In this document: one piece after another, positions 1 to 11,546 of the stretch
Layout: each line of letters begins with the position of its first letter
Position numbering within the stretch: position 1 is the first letter of the stretch
From: Riptortus pedestris
Taxonomy: Eukaryota > Arthropoda > Insecta > Hemiptera > Alydidae
Assembly: GCA_019009955.1 (NCBI GenBank)
Contig: CM032233.1
Coordinates: 61,352,001 to 61,416,000, forward strand
DNA length: 64,000 bases
Direction: 5' to 3'
Position numbers and translations under genes: made by a program
Notes under the pieces: model-generated
What the model was told of the DNA's origin: nothing
What the model saw: only the letters and a program-made list of their open reading frames with translations
Databases searched by the model: none

Positions 1-1030
1 TCTTTTGACCTAAAGCCATCAATCATTGTTAAGAAATAAATACTTTGGCTCCCCAAGACAAGGCTTGTTGCTTCTCATTTAGTCATATAATTATGCTGTC
101 TTTCGACATCAAGGTATTCTCAACAAAATCACTTCCAACATTTCCTCAACATGCTGAGAAAGTATTATGAGACAGTTTGGTTGCCTACTTGAATGGAGAG
201 ATCGTGTAGTCTAATTGGAATATATACCAAAGACTGGGTAAGGAGTGACTTTTAAATAATTACAGAATTGTGTGGCTTTTCATGAGCTGTTGAGCCATAA
301 AATTCTTATTAGTATTTTAGTATTCTTATAGTATATTAAGAAAAATATAATATATTAATAAAGTACTGCACATTGATTATAATACATATTACTAAAAGAT
401 GAATATTAATGAATAATATTAAATTTAATGAATTATTTGGAATCACCAAAGTAAACACCTTTAAAAAAATACAGGAAACTAGCGAAAATTAGGTTTTTTC
501 TAAATTTTATATACATATAAAATCAGTAAAAAATAAATAAACATATTTATTAGGTGTGATTTACTATACCTTTGATTATTAAAGAAGCCCACATTCCTCA
601 GAAATTTCCATAACACAGATCCTAGAGTTATTTTTGGTTCTGGAGAGATCATTTTAGAGAACCTAATGAAAAAATAAGGATTATTTTAATAAAAATAAAG
701 GTTGTGTAAAATAGGATTTTCAAAGTAAATAGTGATTATAGTTTTGTTATTAGTAAGTCGAAGGACCTCTTCTTTTGTACACCTGAATATAAAAAAAATT
801 AATTATGTATATAAATTTTATCATATAAATACTAAACAAATTTTGGTTACATCAATTAAGTTAGATTATCTAATAGAACATGTTTATGCAAGAAAGGATG
901 ATAAATATTGGGATTCACTAGAAAAATTCTACTGATTTATTTGATTGTAACATTCTTCATAATAAGTGGCCAAATCTATCAATGAATCATTAGAACCATA
1001 AAAATAAAAATGAAATAAAGCAGTAAGATG
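1..1030. other. AT-rich non-coding stretch
   Basis: No coding, RNA or transposon signature was recognised. The sequence is AT-rich with scattered short A and T runs. A 67-codon open frame at 732-935 has a lysine/isoleucine/tyrosine-rich composition expected by chance in such DNA. Confidence 0.5.
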
Positions 1031-1135
1031 ATTTTTTTTTTTATTTCAGAGAAAAATTGTTTGTAACTGCCAGGACTCAAACCTGGATCTTCAGCCCTGT
1101 ATATTATAAACTAAGCCTGTTTACTTTGGTCAAGT
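1031..1135 (-). repeat. tRNA-derived SINE, degenerate
   Basis: Read on the minus strand, a box A-like motif (AGGCTTAGTTTATAATA) is followed at tRNA spacing by a box B-like motif (GGTTTGAGTCC). After the tRNA-like part comes CAAACAATTTTTCTCTGA and then an A-rich tail (the T run at 1032-1042 on the plus strand). A related copy with the same order of motifs lies at 42623-42720. Box A and box B spacing with a 3' A tail is the standard layout of tRNA-derived SINEs. The head end is not sharply defined and no target-site duplication was found, so the 1135 boundary is approximate. It is not a functional tRNA gene: the acceptor stem does not pair. Confidence 0.55.
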
Positions 1136-3626
1136 ACTGGGCTAGGTGACCCGGGCACAAGTCTCATAAAGTGTAAACAATTTTCCACCAAATAAAAAAA
1201 TATATAGTGACAAGTAAGAAGTTTTTTTGATTTGACATAAAGCATATGCTTTATATGAATTATAGATTTATTAAAAGTACACATATTTTTTAGAACTTTA
1301 TGTGGTAGAGTAGGCAGAAGAACATTTTATTCAATGTTAAAATGAGATTTAGGGTATGGAGTCAAAGAACATGAAATAAGGCCTTTCTTCGTACAGGTGG
1401 TTAAGGATTGAGGAACAGACAAATTGTTCTGAATCAGTTATATTTCTCGAGGAAAAACGCAGCCTAACGGCACAGTCTGAATTTTTTAGACACAAACAAT
1501 GCATTCCACGTGTTGCTAAAGGCCACTTGAAAATATCTAAAAATGGTCAATTTTGTAGATACATTCCATTATGAAGGGTTGTCCTTATTAATTTTTTTCT
1601 GATTTCCAAATGAATATCTAATTAATTTAAACTGAATACCATTGTTTCATGATTACAGATGCATATATTTGACTACGTTATTTATCATTATATAATTCTA
1701 GAGTTTTCACATAATCTACATTATTTTCAGTACATTATTGCTTTAAAATCTAGGATATTATTATTTTATTTAAAATTGCTTACAGGTTTTCCCATGCAAT
1801 TAGGGTTCAGCTTATATAATAATGTTGATCTATATTAGTTATTTTATGATGCAGATATTGATATGTGTAATTAATAACAAGTTTTTGAATTAAAAAAATA
1901 AATAAATACTTTCTTGGCTAAACAAAAATGATAATAAAAATTAAATGATTTAACACAACCAAAATAAATAAATAAATGCAGAGAAACATTGACAGAACTT
2001 ATTTAAAAAAAAAAAAAAAAAATACACATATACTGAAAATGAATAAGGGAACAAAATAGAAAAAAATATGGATCATAATAAATGATTCTTATATTACAAA
2101 TCTAATAATGATGACCTTAATTTAACCACACTGGCGATAAATTTTAAAAGCAAGATTAGATCATTTTGGGATGAACTATTAATAACATCATTTATATATT
2201 GGATAAGGGAGGCTAAAATGGAAATAATTTTAAGAAAATCCTGGGATTAGCAGCAAAAATCTAGGATATATTTGAAAACTTGTATGTTTATTATCATGCA
2301 GTATTTGTTTCCAATGATACGGAACTGAAATCAATAAAAGTCAATTTTTAAAGATTGGTTTTCCAAAGGAGGAATAGTTTCTTAGCTTCAATTTTCTCAT
2401 TAAAGAATTAACTTAATCTTGGCTGAATATCAGTGTTGAGTATTACAACTATTTATTAATAACACCAAAAAAACATTTTTTGATATTACAAATGAACAGA
2501 TTGAGTTATTTTGGAAATTTGGTCAAGTTTTCAAGTTGCAACTATAATCATGGTGAAGGATCAATTTAACTAACACACCTGAAAGTGACATTAAAATGGT
2601 GAATATAACATATTTAACTATTCCTTGTCTTAATATTGTTAATTATTAATCTCAAGTAAGTAGAAAATATAAAGTTTCATAAAATTGATCATTGATAAAT
2701 AGATTAGATTGGAGGAGAGAACTGACTTCAGTTAACCCCATGGTTGTCCCTAAGCCTCAATATGTGATGTTATATCATAAATTCAATCAAAATACTTCCC
2801 CTTTCTAAAATGGAACAAATCAAGCCATAAATCTTTTTTAATTATTTACTGTCATGTATTTATAAGAAAAATGTTATTAAAATAAGAAGAGGGAATTCAT
2901 GGCCAAACCAAAAGGTGATTTTCTTAAAAGTTGAACTAATTAAAAATAACATTTTGTTCACAATTTAGGTACAACGTTTAATTAAATGTGAGGTTCAAAA
3001 AAAAAAAAAAAGAAAAAAGATATTCAAATTTTTGGGGTCAGGACAATAAAATACCAACTTTACTCATCCAAACATCCACTGTTTTTTAAAATTCAAATTA
3101 AATGTTTCTATTTTCAAAGAGTACTCAATGAGAGCTTTCCTCCACTCAATGGAAGAGTGGGGGGGGGCAGTGAAGTTTCCGAGCTCCTCAAAATTTATAC
3201 CCCAAAATAGGAATTTTACAGAAGAGTCCAAGGTACAAATCATATCAAATTTTTGTGCTTTTATATCAACTCCATATAATGTTATAAAAGTGTGATGGAT
3301 GACATAATGTTCAGAACTGCACTACTATGGTGGATTCCCATAGGAGACAAGAGGCCTTTAAGAGAAAAGGGATGTAAACTAATTATTTCAAATAAAGTAC
3401 CAACTGCATAATGTATATAATTTTTTTTGGCATAAAGCATTCAATTAAACATTTTCTACCCTCTGGTCATAGGATATTCCCATTCGGTGTAAGAAAATAA
3501 CAAAAGTAGTTTCACACAGCTCTAAATAATGATCATTAATGTTCAAGTATTGGAAGGCACTGTGAAGCACATCATAAGCAGAGACATTAACAATTTTCAA
3601 ATTTTCTTTCAACCTACTAAATTAAA
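1136..3626. other. AT-rich non-coding stretch
   Basis: No gene or transposon protein is recognisable. It holds A runs near 2008-2022 and 3000-3012 and a G run of seven to eight near 3162. The part just before 3627 could contain the lost N-terminal half of the mariner copy, but no mariner motif could be read there. Confidence 0.45.
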
Positions 3627-3998
3627 ATGAAACAATTTAGCAGCCATTTGAAGAGCTGTGCTCTTGCACATTTCCATTGTTTCATCAATCAGGCTGTTTG
3701 GAATCAGAGAGGAGCTGTTTTCCACCATGATAACACCAGACTGCACAAGTCTTCAGCCAAACGGAAAATAATTTTGAACTTTGGTTGGAAAGTTTTCCCT
3801 TATTCTTCATATAGCTTGGACTTAGCCCTCTCAGAGTATCATTAGTTTTGTTCCCTCCCAAATCCACTTAATGGTAAGAATTTTAATTCTCTAGAGGGCT
3901 GCACACAGCAACTGGCTCAGTTTTTTGGCCAAGTTAGGACATTCTATGAAAATTTAATATGAAACTTACCAAAAGATGAATTAGAAGTTCTAATAATC
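3627..3998 (+). pseudogene. mariner transposase C-terminal remnant
   Basis: Mariner transposases cut and paste their DNA at TA sites using a DD34D catalytic core. This frame contains the family signature around the second catalytic aspartate: FHHDNTRLHKS (about residues 33-43), then FGWKVFPYSSYSLDLALSEYH, matching the usual 'HxDNAxPH...GWEVLPHPPYSPDLAPSDYH' pattern. A TAG follows at 3843, yet the same frame continues with the expected family text (SLPNPLNGKNFNSLEGC, then QLAQFFGQV) to a second stop (TGA) near 3958 and the NLPKDELEVL tail. Two in-frame stops and substitutions in the conserved PYSPDLAPSD stretch show it is dead. The N-terminal helix-turn-helix half and the terminal inverted repeats were not found. 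The family assignment is firm; the subfamily (SETMAR-like/irritans-like) is inferred. Confidence 0.85.
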
Positions 3999-4431
3999 AT
4001 TCAACTTCTAAATATATCTAATTATTGATAAATTTTTAAACAAAACTTTTTGAAAATCTTTAAATGATTTAGAGATTAAATGTATTAATTATTATGTTAA
4101 TCATTCTATTATATCTTCCTCTCTCCATCATTATGCAAGTAAAATGAAAGAAGATATATAATATATAGGAAGAATAACTGAATTTTTTTCCCAGTTTTTT
4201 AAGCAATCTTCTAGGGCCTTTGTGAATTGGAGTACTTGACTTTATTTGAATGAATACTGACCTCATGAATTACAAAAGAAAAAGATGTGGGAAGTCGACT
4301 TTTGTAATGTCTCTAGTAAATTTCGATAAATATTCAAAAAAAAATCCCAAATATATTATTATATCCTGAAAAAAAAAGACCCCTCAAAATTTAAGAGCAA
4401 AATAGGGGCCTGCAAATATATATATATATAT

Positions 4432-4657
4432 ATTTAAATTAGAGTTAAATAAAATATAAACACAGAGCTTGATAATGAACATAATTGGGATGGACTCCTT
4501 AAAAATATTAGCCGATTCCTGGTAGAAAAAAATCAAGCATATATATATATGCTTGATTTTTTTCTACCAGGAATCGGCTAATATTTTTAAGGAGTCCATC
4601 CCAATTATGTTCATTATCAAGCTCTGTGTTTATATTTTATTTAACTCTAATTTAAAT
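4432..4657. repeat. 226-bp perfect palindrome
   Basis: The two 113-bp arms are exact reverse complements with no spacer; the centre lies between 4544 and 4545 inside an (AT)n core (AAGCATATATATATATGCTT). Position 4431 breaks the symmetry. A short (TA)n tract abuts the left arm (about 4417-4432). The arms carry no recognisable coding or transposon motif. Complete identity means either a very recent origin, continuing homogenisation, or a foldback artefact of sequencing or assembly. Confidence 0.95.
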
Positions 4658-6832
4658 TATTTGAGCCAGCTGCTTATGATGTTCTGTAGCCTGACACAGA
4701 TGTATTTTTCTTCTTTTTTTTTTTTTTTTTAATTTAATTTTTAATGTGGCTATCAATCACTTTTGGCATTCATATTTAGTGTTCTTAGGCGTATTTATTC
4801 AATTTGCTTCTTAATTACAATATCATGCTAAATATTTATCTGGTTCTAAGTTTTCCCTGTTAACTTCTAATTTTATTAACATACTTTGTATATAAGTAAT
4901 ACAAATAGAATTGGTCAAATAAAATAATTTTAGAAATTCAAGTAGGCCTGAAAATTTTAAAAAATAGTACAAATTATGTTGGCAAATGAACCCAACACCA
5001 CAACAAATCCCTGTCTTCACAAGTTTCTTGGAAACTTGGGAAGACAATGTCTTCAGACTGCATTTATTCTTCAACACTATAGGTGATACTTACATTTAAT
5101 GCAAGGTAATATGTGTTTCAACTCTTTGAAATTGAAACTCATAACAAACAAACCAAAACCTTTAATTAAATAAACACAAACTCTGCTTGTAAAAGAAAAA
5201 AAAACAAATAATAACAAAACCTTTTGTTTATATAACATTAAATTAAAAATAGCATAACATAGGTGCTGCATATCAGATTTCCAAACTGCTGGAATTCTCA
5301 CATTTCCCATCCTCTAATTCTCTGGCAATAAGGTGCCAATGAAAAAAGAATTTGAAATCAAGCTGGGCATGATCTTTTCAATGATTACATATCCTTGTGT
5401 ATATCTGGCAAGAGTAGTGGTTAACCGAAATCATGAAAAAAAAAAAAAAAAGTACAAATACCTCAGTCAATACTCGAATTAAGACTTATTTTGATTCCAC
5501 ACACAATAATAATTTTGATAGATGAACATGACTTTGAATTTTACTCTTTCTTAAAACCCCTATTCCTCCCTCTTGGTCTGGCCATTAACAAAACCAATCT
5601 TTAGTTTTGCATTAGTTAGACATCAAGCATGGTACTAATGAAATAAAAACTGAGCATAGAATGTTCATTGATGACATCAATTCTCATATTTATCAATGTA
5701 TATCACATTGTAAAAGTCTGTTAAAAATAATACGAGGAATTTCAGTTTGGGGTAAGATGATTCGTGGTACGTTATTTTATTGCTGGTGTGAGGTGAATAG
5801 GAATAGGGTTTACTTATGACTGGAAACTGAAAACTATAAATAATTCCTTTAATTTCCTAGTTATGGAAAATTTTATAGACAAATAATTATAGAATATTAT
5901 ATTTTCAAAAAGATTGAAGATATAACATTGCTAAACTTGCCCAATGGAGATATTAAGATATTTTAATTTCAACTCTTTTCTAAACACACATTCCTTCTTG
6001 CCTAATTTTCGTCATTGATGAACGTGATCTTTATTTTTATAAAAAATGTAACACACGCAAGCAAACAAAACACACACACACTCACACACATATAAATTTT
6101 TCAGTCGGAATGAAGGATAAGAGATGAAGCAGAAGACAAAAAAAATTATGCCACAATGGCTTTCTTTAATCCATTTTTTTTATTATATTGTAAACTTATT
6201 TAAAAGTTATCACAATGGTGATATTGGATTACACTAAAGAGTGGGTGAACAGACTTCACCCAACTTGGGGTTACTTTGCTAGAACTGAATGTTACCTCTC
6301 ATATTCATACATTTGAGGGAAAGTTACACTATATAAAATGTTTGACAATTACTTTGGCATTCAATTTTATCTGGCTACATCTGCTATCTAAAAGCTCAAA
6401 TGTAAAACTGTCCCTCCTTTTTTCTGTGACTTGGCAAATCCCACATAATAAAAAAAAAAGAAGGAAATTAATGACAAAAGGCTGCTCGTGGAAAACTCTG
6501 GTCTACACTGTGAGCCCCTTGTACTGCATCAGTGATACCATTATAAGGAGCAGTTGTAAATTGGTTGTTGAAGTGGGTAGGGTAGCTGGTTTATCCACTG
6601 GATTCAGGTAGACAAGAAAGACCAAAAATGAAGGATGAGGTAGGAAACGGAAGAAAACATGTCAGGTAGGGACTGCCGAGGGACAAATATTATAAGTTAA
6701 TGGGTTTTAGGATTGAGGCATTAGGGGTGGAGAGAATGCTAGTGTAGGGAGATGACATTTATTAGCCGAGGGTGTCTTGCTAGTTTTCCGGGAAGGGGTA
6801 GGGGGTAAGAAAGGAAAAAAGGGGAATGTAGC
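4658..6832. other. AT-rich non-coding stretch
   Basis: No gene recognised. It holds a T run at about 4716-4731, an A run at about 5436-5451 and a short CA-rich tract near 6070-6090. Open frames at 4823-5077 (minus), 5077-5310 (minus) and 6276-6611 (plus) have no recognisable domain. Confidence 0.45.
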
Positions 6833-7719
6833 TTTAAGCAGATTTTCCTTAAGGGAATTCAGCTATTGAGGTCGTACTCATAATTATCGACATTTTTCTT
6901 CAAATGTCCATTGGTACTACAAAATTGTATATATATATATATATATATTTGTCTGTTGCCGCTCTAGCGGTCGTAATTATTGTTTGATCGTTATCAAACT
7001 TGATATTTAGTCGTTTTTTGTAAAAAGAAAGATCTAGTTCGTTAACGGCTGAAATAGGGCCAGACGGAGGTGGGTATAGAGGGGGAGAATTTTTAAAATT
7101 CGAAATATCTCCGTTACTATATGCCGGATCGAAAAGGTGTTAGAGTCAACCTTATTGGAAATGACATGTGCTACAAATATTGTTATATACATTTATTCTC
7201 TTCTTGTATATTAACCGAGATATTTGCATTTTTCAGTTTTCAGCCTTCAGCAAACCCCCACTTCTACTCATGTTACATAAACAATACTTTGTTATATAAT
7301 AAACCACATTATTCGAAGCTTAAATACCAAATATTGTTTTCAAGAGACCTTTATTATACGAGATATATGCAAATATGTTCTGGTGACCCCCCTCCATCTT
7401 AAATGTTTGTACTACTTAAATCTGATTGATTGAGATAAAAATTATTCTGATTCATTATAAATTACAGTACTAGATATAGTAAATAGTTTTCAATCAAATT
7501 AATATGTTATATTCTGATATAATTCAGTAATTGTTTTTCTTTCCGGTGAGAAGTTGGCAGAACTGCTTGTTTACATTTCAGACGCTTCCAGTCTTATTAT
7601 CGTTTGTATTTATTCTCTTAATATTCACGGTGGTGTTGTTTTGCCAGTATGTAGATTTATCTATTGTTAAGCTTCACGCGGGAAATCTGCTTAGTTTACG
7701 CAGCCCCTGAGTGACGGAC
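6833..7719 (-). mobile_element. Family A copy 1 (Helentron/DINE-like)
   Basis: One of six copies of a repeat defined by comparison within this window. The plus-strand left edge reads TTAAGCAGATTTTCC then AAGGGAATTCAGCTATTGAGG. A (TA)n tract follows at 6928-6949, then TTTGTCTGTTGCCGCTCTAG, then blocks shared with the other copies (AACGGCTGAAAT, CGAAATATCTCCGTTA, CCGGATCGAAAA, AACCGAGATATTTGCATTTT). The right edge is GGGAAATCTGCTTAG, then TTTACGCAGCCCCTG and GTGACGGA. Orientation is given so that TCCGTCAC is 5' and the stem-loop end is 3'. No protein is encoded; it is non-autonomous. A LINE remnant abuts its 5' end. Confidence 0.75.
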
Positions 7720-7721
7720 TT

Positions 7722-8165
7722 TTTGATAGTCTTGGCTATAGTGTCGAGTTCCAAAGTGGCATGGATGTCGGAATGGGATTTTTTGGCTAGCGAAGTGAGC
7801 CTGACAATCCTTCGAACCACTCCTTTCTGGAAGGATTGCAGGCTCTGGAGGGAGGTTTTGGTGAGGAATTTTAGGAGAGGAGGTCCATAGAGTAGGGCTA
7901 TATGGAGGATGCCTCTATAGATGAAAATGAGAAGCACATTCAGGTATGGTGGACTTGCCGGCAACGTGAGTGGAGAAGTGGTGGTGGCGGTTGTTATGAA
8001 TGCTGAGGTATGTGAAGATGGGGGTGGTCGAGCTGTTGAGAAGGAAGGAGGCGAGGAGGGGGCCAACACGTCCGGGCTTTGGAAAAGGCCAACATTAGAC
8101 CGCCCGTTTTGGAAGGGTTCACTTGGATATTGTTGTCACGAGCGGCGGTTGGATATTTATGGAAG
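7722..8165 (-). pseudogene. LINE reverse transcriptase C-terminal remnant
   Basis: Non-LTR retrotransposons of the Jockey/I-like group end their reverse transcriptase with a thumb region that can be read here on the minus strand. In one frame (about 8125-7935) NIQVNPSKTGGLML, then TTPIFTYLSIHNN and HHHFSTHVAGKST match the family's 'vNPxKTexilF...YLGIxIDxxLxFxxHV' region. After a frameshift, IYRGILHIALLYGPPLL, TSLQSLQSFQKGVVRRIVRL and SHSDIHATLELDTI continue with 'lYkxvirPilxYGxpvw...LqxxQnkxlRxI...sxIHrdL'. The block is GC-rich compared with its surroundings, as expected for a foreign insert. The upstream reverse-transcriptase core with the FADD motif and the endonuclease are absent. The clade is uncertain. 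Confidence 0.7.
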
Positions 8166-9155
8166 TGCTGCGTAACACCAGATAATCTGAATAGGAAGTG
8201 ACTTCCGAACGCTATGACAAGTGTGACTCACGATTTCGACGGCGTAGAGTCCCTGGGAGGTAAGCACTCGGACTTAAATATCTTCTGGCAATGTGGTTAC
8301 CCCCCCCCCCCTCCGATTCATAAGCCCGCAACTAATAACCAATCATAAAATTTTGTTATATCTGATTTGATTAAACACCTGCATGGCGTCTTTTGAAAAT
8401 GATGGTAGACTAGAATTTCTGGTTGGATATGGAACATCGTGTAGCGCCTAAACTAGCGCTATTTTAAATCGGAAAAACGTAATTCAGTGAAACGCTGCTT
8501 ATACAAATTAGAATGGAAGTTGTTGGTCAAGTATTAAGGCCAGGAATAATTGTTATTTAAATAAACTAAATTAAAATTTGATTCTCTAAATCAAATTTAA
8601 GAGAAGGATATCATAAATCATTTGAAATTCCTTTAGGTTTGATTTTAAAGTAAAATTATATATGTCTCTAAAGTCCGGATGGTAAACCTAGATTATACTA
8701 TATATTTATTGTATATTGGTGGAATTTGAATGTAAGGAAAAAAAACCTGTTCGCTGAAACCTTCAATAAATAAATGAAGTTAATTTTGGTTTGATACACA
8801 CAGATATTATATAAGCTACACGAGTGGAAATAATGAGGATGGTAGAAAACTATCAAATTCAGCCATCTATATACTCGCTCTTTGGAATACAGAAATTCAT
8901 TAGCTTGTATATTTTATGGGTATACTCATTGAGGACTTTCCAAGAATGTACTAAATAATGTGGGCCGTCTACAAACGCCTTTCAAGCCCCCCCCCCTCAC
9001 GTAGCCCATTTGAATAGAGGGTATGCTGAAATCCGCATAACCTCTATTTAAATTTCGTTGAAGTGGCGTACAAAGGTTCTATCTCTGGAAGGTGAAATTG
9101 AGTGAGTTTCTGACTACTTGTTACATAAATATTAAGATATTACAGTCGTATAGTT
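8166..9155. other. Non-coding stretch, unrecognised
   Basis: 8166-8290 is still richer in G and C and may be further decayed LINE sequence, but no motif is legible. A ten-C run lies at about 8301-8311 and an eight- to nine-C run near 8989-8997. These homopolymers resemble the purine-rich GGGGGGG segment of family A on the other strand, but the flanks are too diverged to call a copy. Confidence 0.4.
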
Positions 9156-9455
9156 AGATGGACGTTTGGAATGTCATAAGTATTCAGATATTAGAAACCA
9201 ATGCAATATTTCCAATAATATAGAAGTGGCCCTTGGAGATGACCCGAAAGAACTCGATAAATTGTTTAATTTTGTAAAAAACACGAGTTTATACAAAGAA
9301 ATTTAAAGTACAATTGTTTGTATCCTCGTTTATATTGTTAAAATGGCCATATGGATGAGGATACCAAAATGTGAATTATAAATATTACAGGGCGATGATA
9401 ACCTGGCAGTTTTTCGCCCTTAAACCCTATACAACAACAACAGATGGACGTTTGG
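9156..9455 (+). mobile_element. 5'-truncated LINE 3' end with 14-bp TSD
   Basis: An insert at 9170-9441 is bounded by exact direct repeats AGATGGACGTTTGG (9156-9169 and 9442-9455), the target-site duplication expected from target-primed reverse transcription. Its right end is an (ACA)n tail (about 9431-9441). Before the tail is a 3' untranslated segment with the pattern GGGCGATGATAACC ... TTTTTCGCCCTTAAACCC, whose GGGCGA and TCGCCC halves can pair. LINEs of Jockey-like clades often have such a 3' end with an (AAC)n-type tail. The insert includes the last 40-odd codons of the LINE open frame. Intact TSDs suggest a fairly young insertion. Confidence 0.8.
9166..9306 (+). pseudogene. LINE ORF2 C-terminal fragment
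   Basis: The frame ending in TAA at 9304-9306 reads LECHKYSDIRNQCNISNNIE followed by VALGDDPKELDKLFNFVKNT and SLYKEI-stop. A final acidic, leucine-rich 'DPKxLDKLxxFxxxTxLyxxI' stretch just before the stop is typical of Jockey/I-like ORF2 proteins. All upstream domains are missing because of 5' truncation. It is a dead fragment, not an expressed gene. The frame's first two codons overlap the target-site duplication, so its exact left edge is ambiguous. Confidence 0.7.
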
Positions 9456-9672
9456 TCACAATTACAATTTTAAAAATGTTCTTGTACGTAACGAAGAACT
9501 CTGAAAAAAAAAATATTTACTGAGAATATAAAAACAATATTGTAACATTAGTTATGGTATGAATCTGTTATATGCACTTAATTAAATGATGCACATTGAA
9601 TAATTAAGTTCAGCATTACCCAATAGAAAATTTACATCAGCCCAACATTTATATAGGACCATAAGTCTAGAG

Positions 9673-9745
9673 CAGGGTGGGTATATACTTCGGCTGGTGC
9701 GCCACATTGCGAATTAAATCTACTTTCGGGCCACACAAAAGAAAA
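9673..9745 (+). mobile_element. hAT-like terminus, solo fragment
   Basis: The segment begins CAGGGTGGGTATA and continues with GGCTGGTGCGCCACATTG and CGGGCCACA. Many animal hAT elements start CAGGG(G)TGGGCA... and contain GGCGGGCCACA-like text within the first 100 bp. No matching opposite end or 8-bp target-site duplication was found, so it is taken as a fragment. The inner boundary is arbitrary. Confidence 0.5.
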
Positions 9746-9999
9746 TAAATAATTTGAAAAAAAACCGATTTCTTCCAAAATATTTCATAAATTGTAAATA
9801 CTATTTGGCTGGACGTGATACAAGCCAATATAAAATATTTATTGATTATATACATGTTTCTTTCTTTATTTAAAATTGGTAATTTTAAATTACTTTATGG
9901 TGGTTAAAATTTCCACCCTCTTAGTTTTATTTCAAAACTTTAATGCGGGTACATTCTAGAATTTAGTTAAGTTGTTTCACTTACGGCAAGAACGATAAA

Positions 10000-10344
10000 A
10001 TGGGTATAAATTTATATACTTATGGTGGTTGTTGTTCTACCCTATGCGGTTTGCTTTGGATTATGGAAGATGAAACAGTAATTGATTTTGTTAATAAGGT
10101 AGGCAGTGAATTGCATATTGATTATGTTTGGATAACTGATGTATAAGATGTATCTGACCTCATTATTCACAGAAAAAATCTGAGACAAGTTAATAAACTT
10201 ATTTTATATAAGGCTAAGCGTGGTCATCCATTTATATATCTTTTAATGGGTAGAGAATATTGCTACAAGCAGCAAACTACTGTTTCGCTTAATGTTGTTT
10301 CACCCCCTTATTCTCTTCAACGCATTTCCAGCCTTCGTTATTAG
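10000..10344 (+). pseudogene. Unrecognised broken open frame
   Basis: A frame opening at ATG 10000 runs 48 codons to TAA at 10144 and then 65 further codons without a stop to TAG at 10342. The composition is more protein-like than the surrounding frames: cysteines in YGGCCSTLCGLLW, then MEDETVIDFVNKVGSELHID, and after the stop VSDLIIHRKNLRQVNKLI and KAKRGHPFIYLLMGREYC. I do not recognise it. It may be a decayed transposon or host-gene fragment, or chance; 65 stop-free codons are not rare in a 64-kb six-frame search. No splice sites or poly-A tail support a particular history. Confidence 0.2.
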
Positions 10345-11546
10345 TTTTTTTTTTTTTAAGGGGTATTTCTGAAAATACAATTACTAGTTTTTTGACTTTG
10401 TCTTACTATGGATTTATTTGAAAATAACGTATATTTCTTAATTGAAAAAGAACAACGTATATGTGAAACCTTTTATAAAACCATGCAAGTTTTATTTAAA
10501 ATATGGTAAAAGACATTAAAAAATAACTCAGTTATAATAAAAGTAAATAAATATTAATTGATTTTTATAAAGGCTCTTTGAGAAGGATCCAAAAATGAAC
10601 GTGTTGGGGAAAATTAAGTATTTCAAAGACATTAATTACTCCTTAAAACATAAATACATTTTCATCTTGTGTCACCGTTGGCTACAAACTAAAAGTTAAA
10701 AGAAAATATAATAATAAGATAGCAGAGAATAATGAAATTATAGTAAAATAATCACCTAATTTTGGGGATTTAACACAGTAACTGTTGTTCAAAGTAATAT
10801 AACTGTATGAAACATGATCAATTTCATGCTTTACGTAAATTCAAATAGAAATATCACTATATTTATTACTATCGGCATATGATTTAGAAGAAATAATTGC
10901 ACGACACTAATACAAAATTCGCGTTTCTGCACCAGTGGTGCTAAATTTTTTAGAACATACATTTTCTGAAAACCCTCGGTTATGATAGAGATTTGCCCAT
11001 ATGTGGAGAGTTCAAACCACTGTGTACCGGAGGAACTATCTTGTAGCAAAATAACTCACAGTCCTCAGCCAGGAATCTTGAAATATGTTTTAAAATGTCA
11101 TTATACTTTTTTTTCTGAAGTTTATAGGAAGCATACGAAAGTGGATGAAGAGGCTGACAGGATGTGGACTCTAAAACTTAGAATAAATCCCGATCTGGAC
11201 TACTGCTTCGAAGAACCGAGCCAACTGAGAGAAGACGCTTTTGGATGAGGCCCAGAACGAGTGTTGGGAAGTTGCTCAAGAAAAATAACTACAAAAGTAT
11301 ATTTAAACAAAAATAAAATACAGTTTTAACACCATGACGAAGTCAGATGTAATTTTTGTTTTTGGAAAACACTGACCAAAACAATTCAATAAATTCACTG
11401 CTTACAGCAGAAGGCGAACAAATAAAGAAGATAATCACACAGCGTAAAGTGTAATCCCACACGTATTTCTCTAGCCTCATGAGTGTGGATCGCAATTTTA
11501 AGGTGATAAAATCGCACTACTTTAAGGCCGACTCTACTTCAAAAAC
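10345..11546. other. Non-coding stretch with a GC-richer block
   Basis: Mostly AT-rich. A GC-richer block at about 11130-11290 contains a frame reading EEADRMWTLKLRINPDLDYC then FEEPSQLREDAFG-stop. It resembles no family I can name. It could be a transposon scrap; there is no support for a gene. Confidence 0.35.

Noticed and set aside
7921..8175. 84-codon plus-strand open frame rich in Gly, Glu and Val
   Set aside because: It is antisense to the better-supported LINE reverse-transcriptase remnant on the minus strand.
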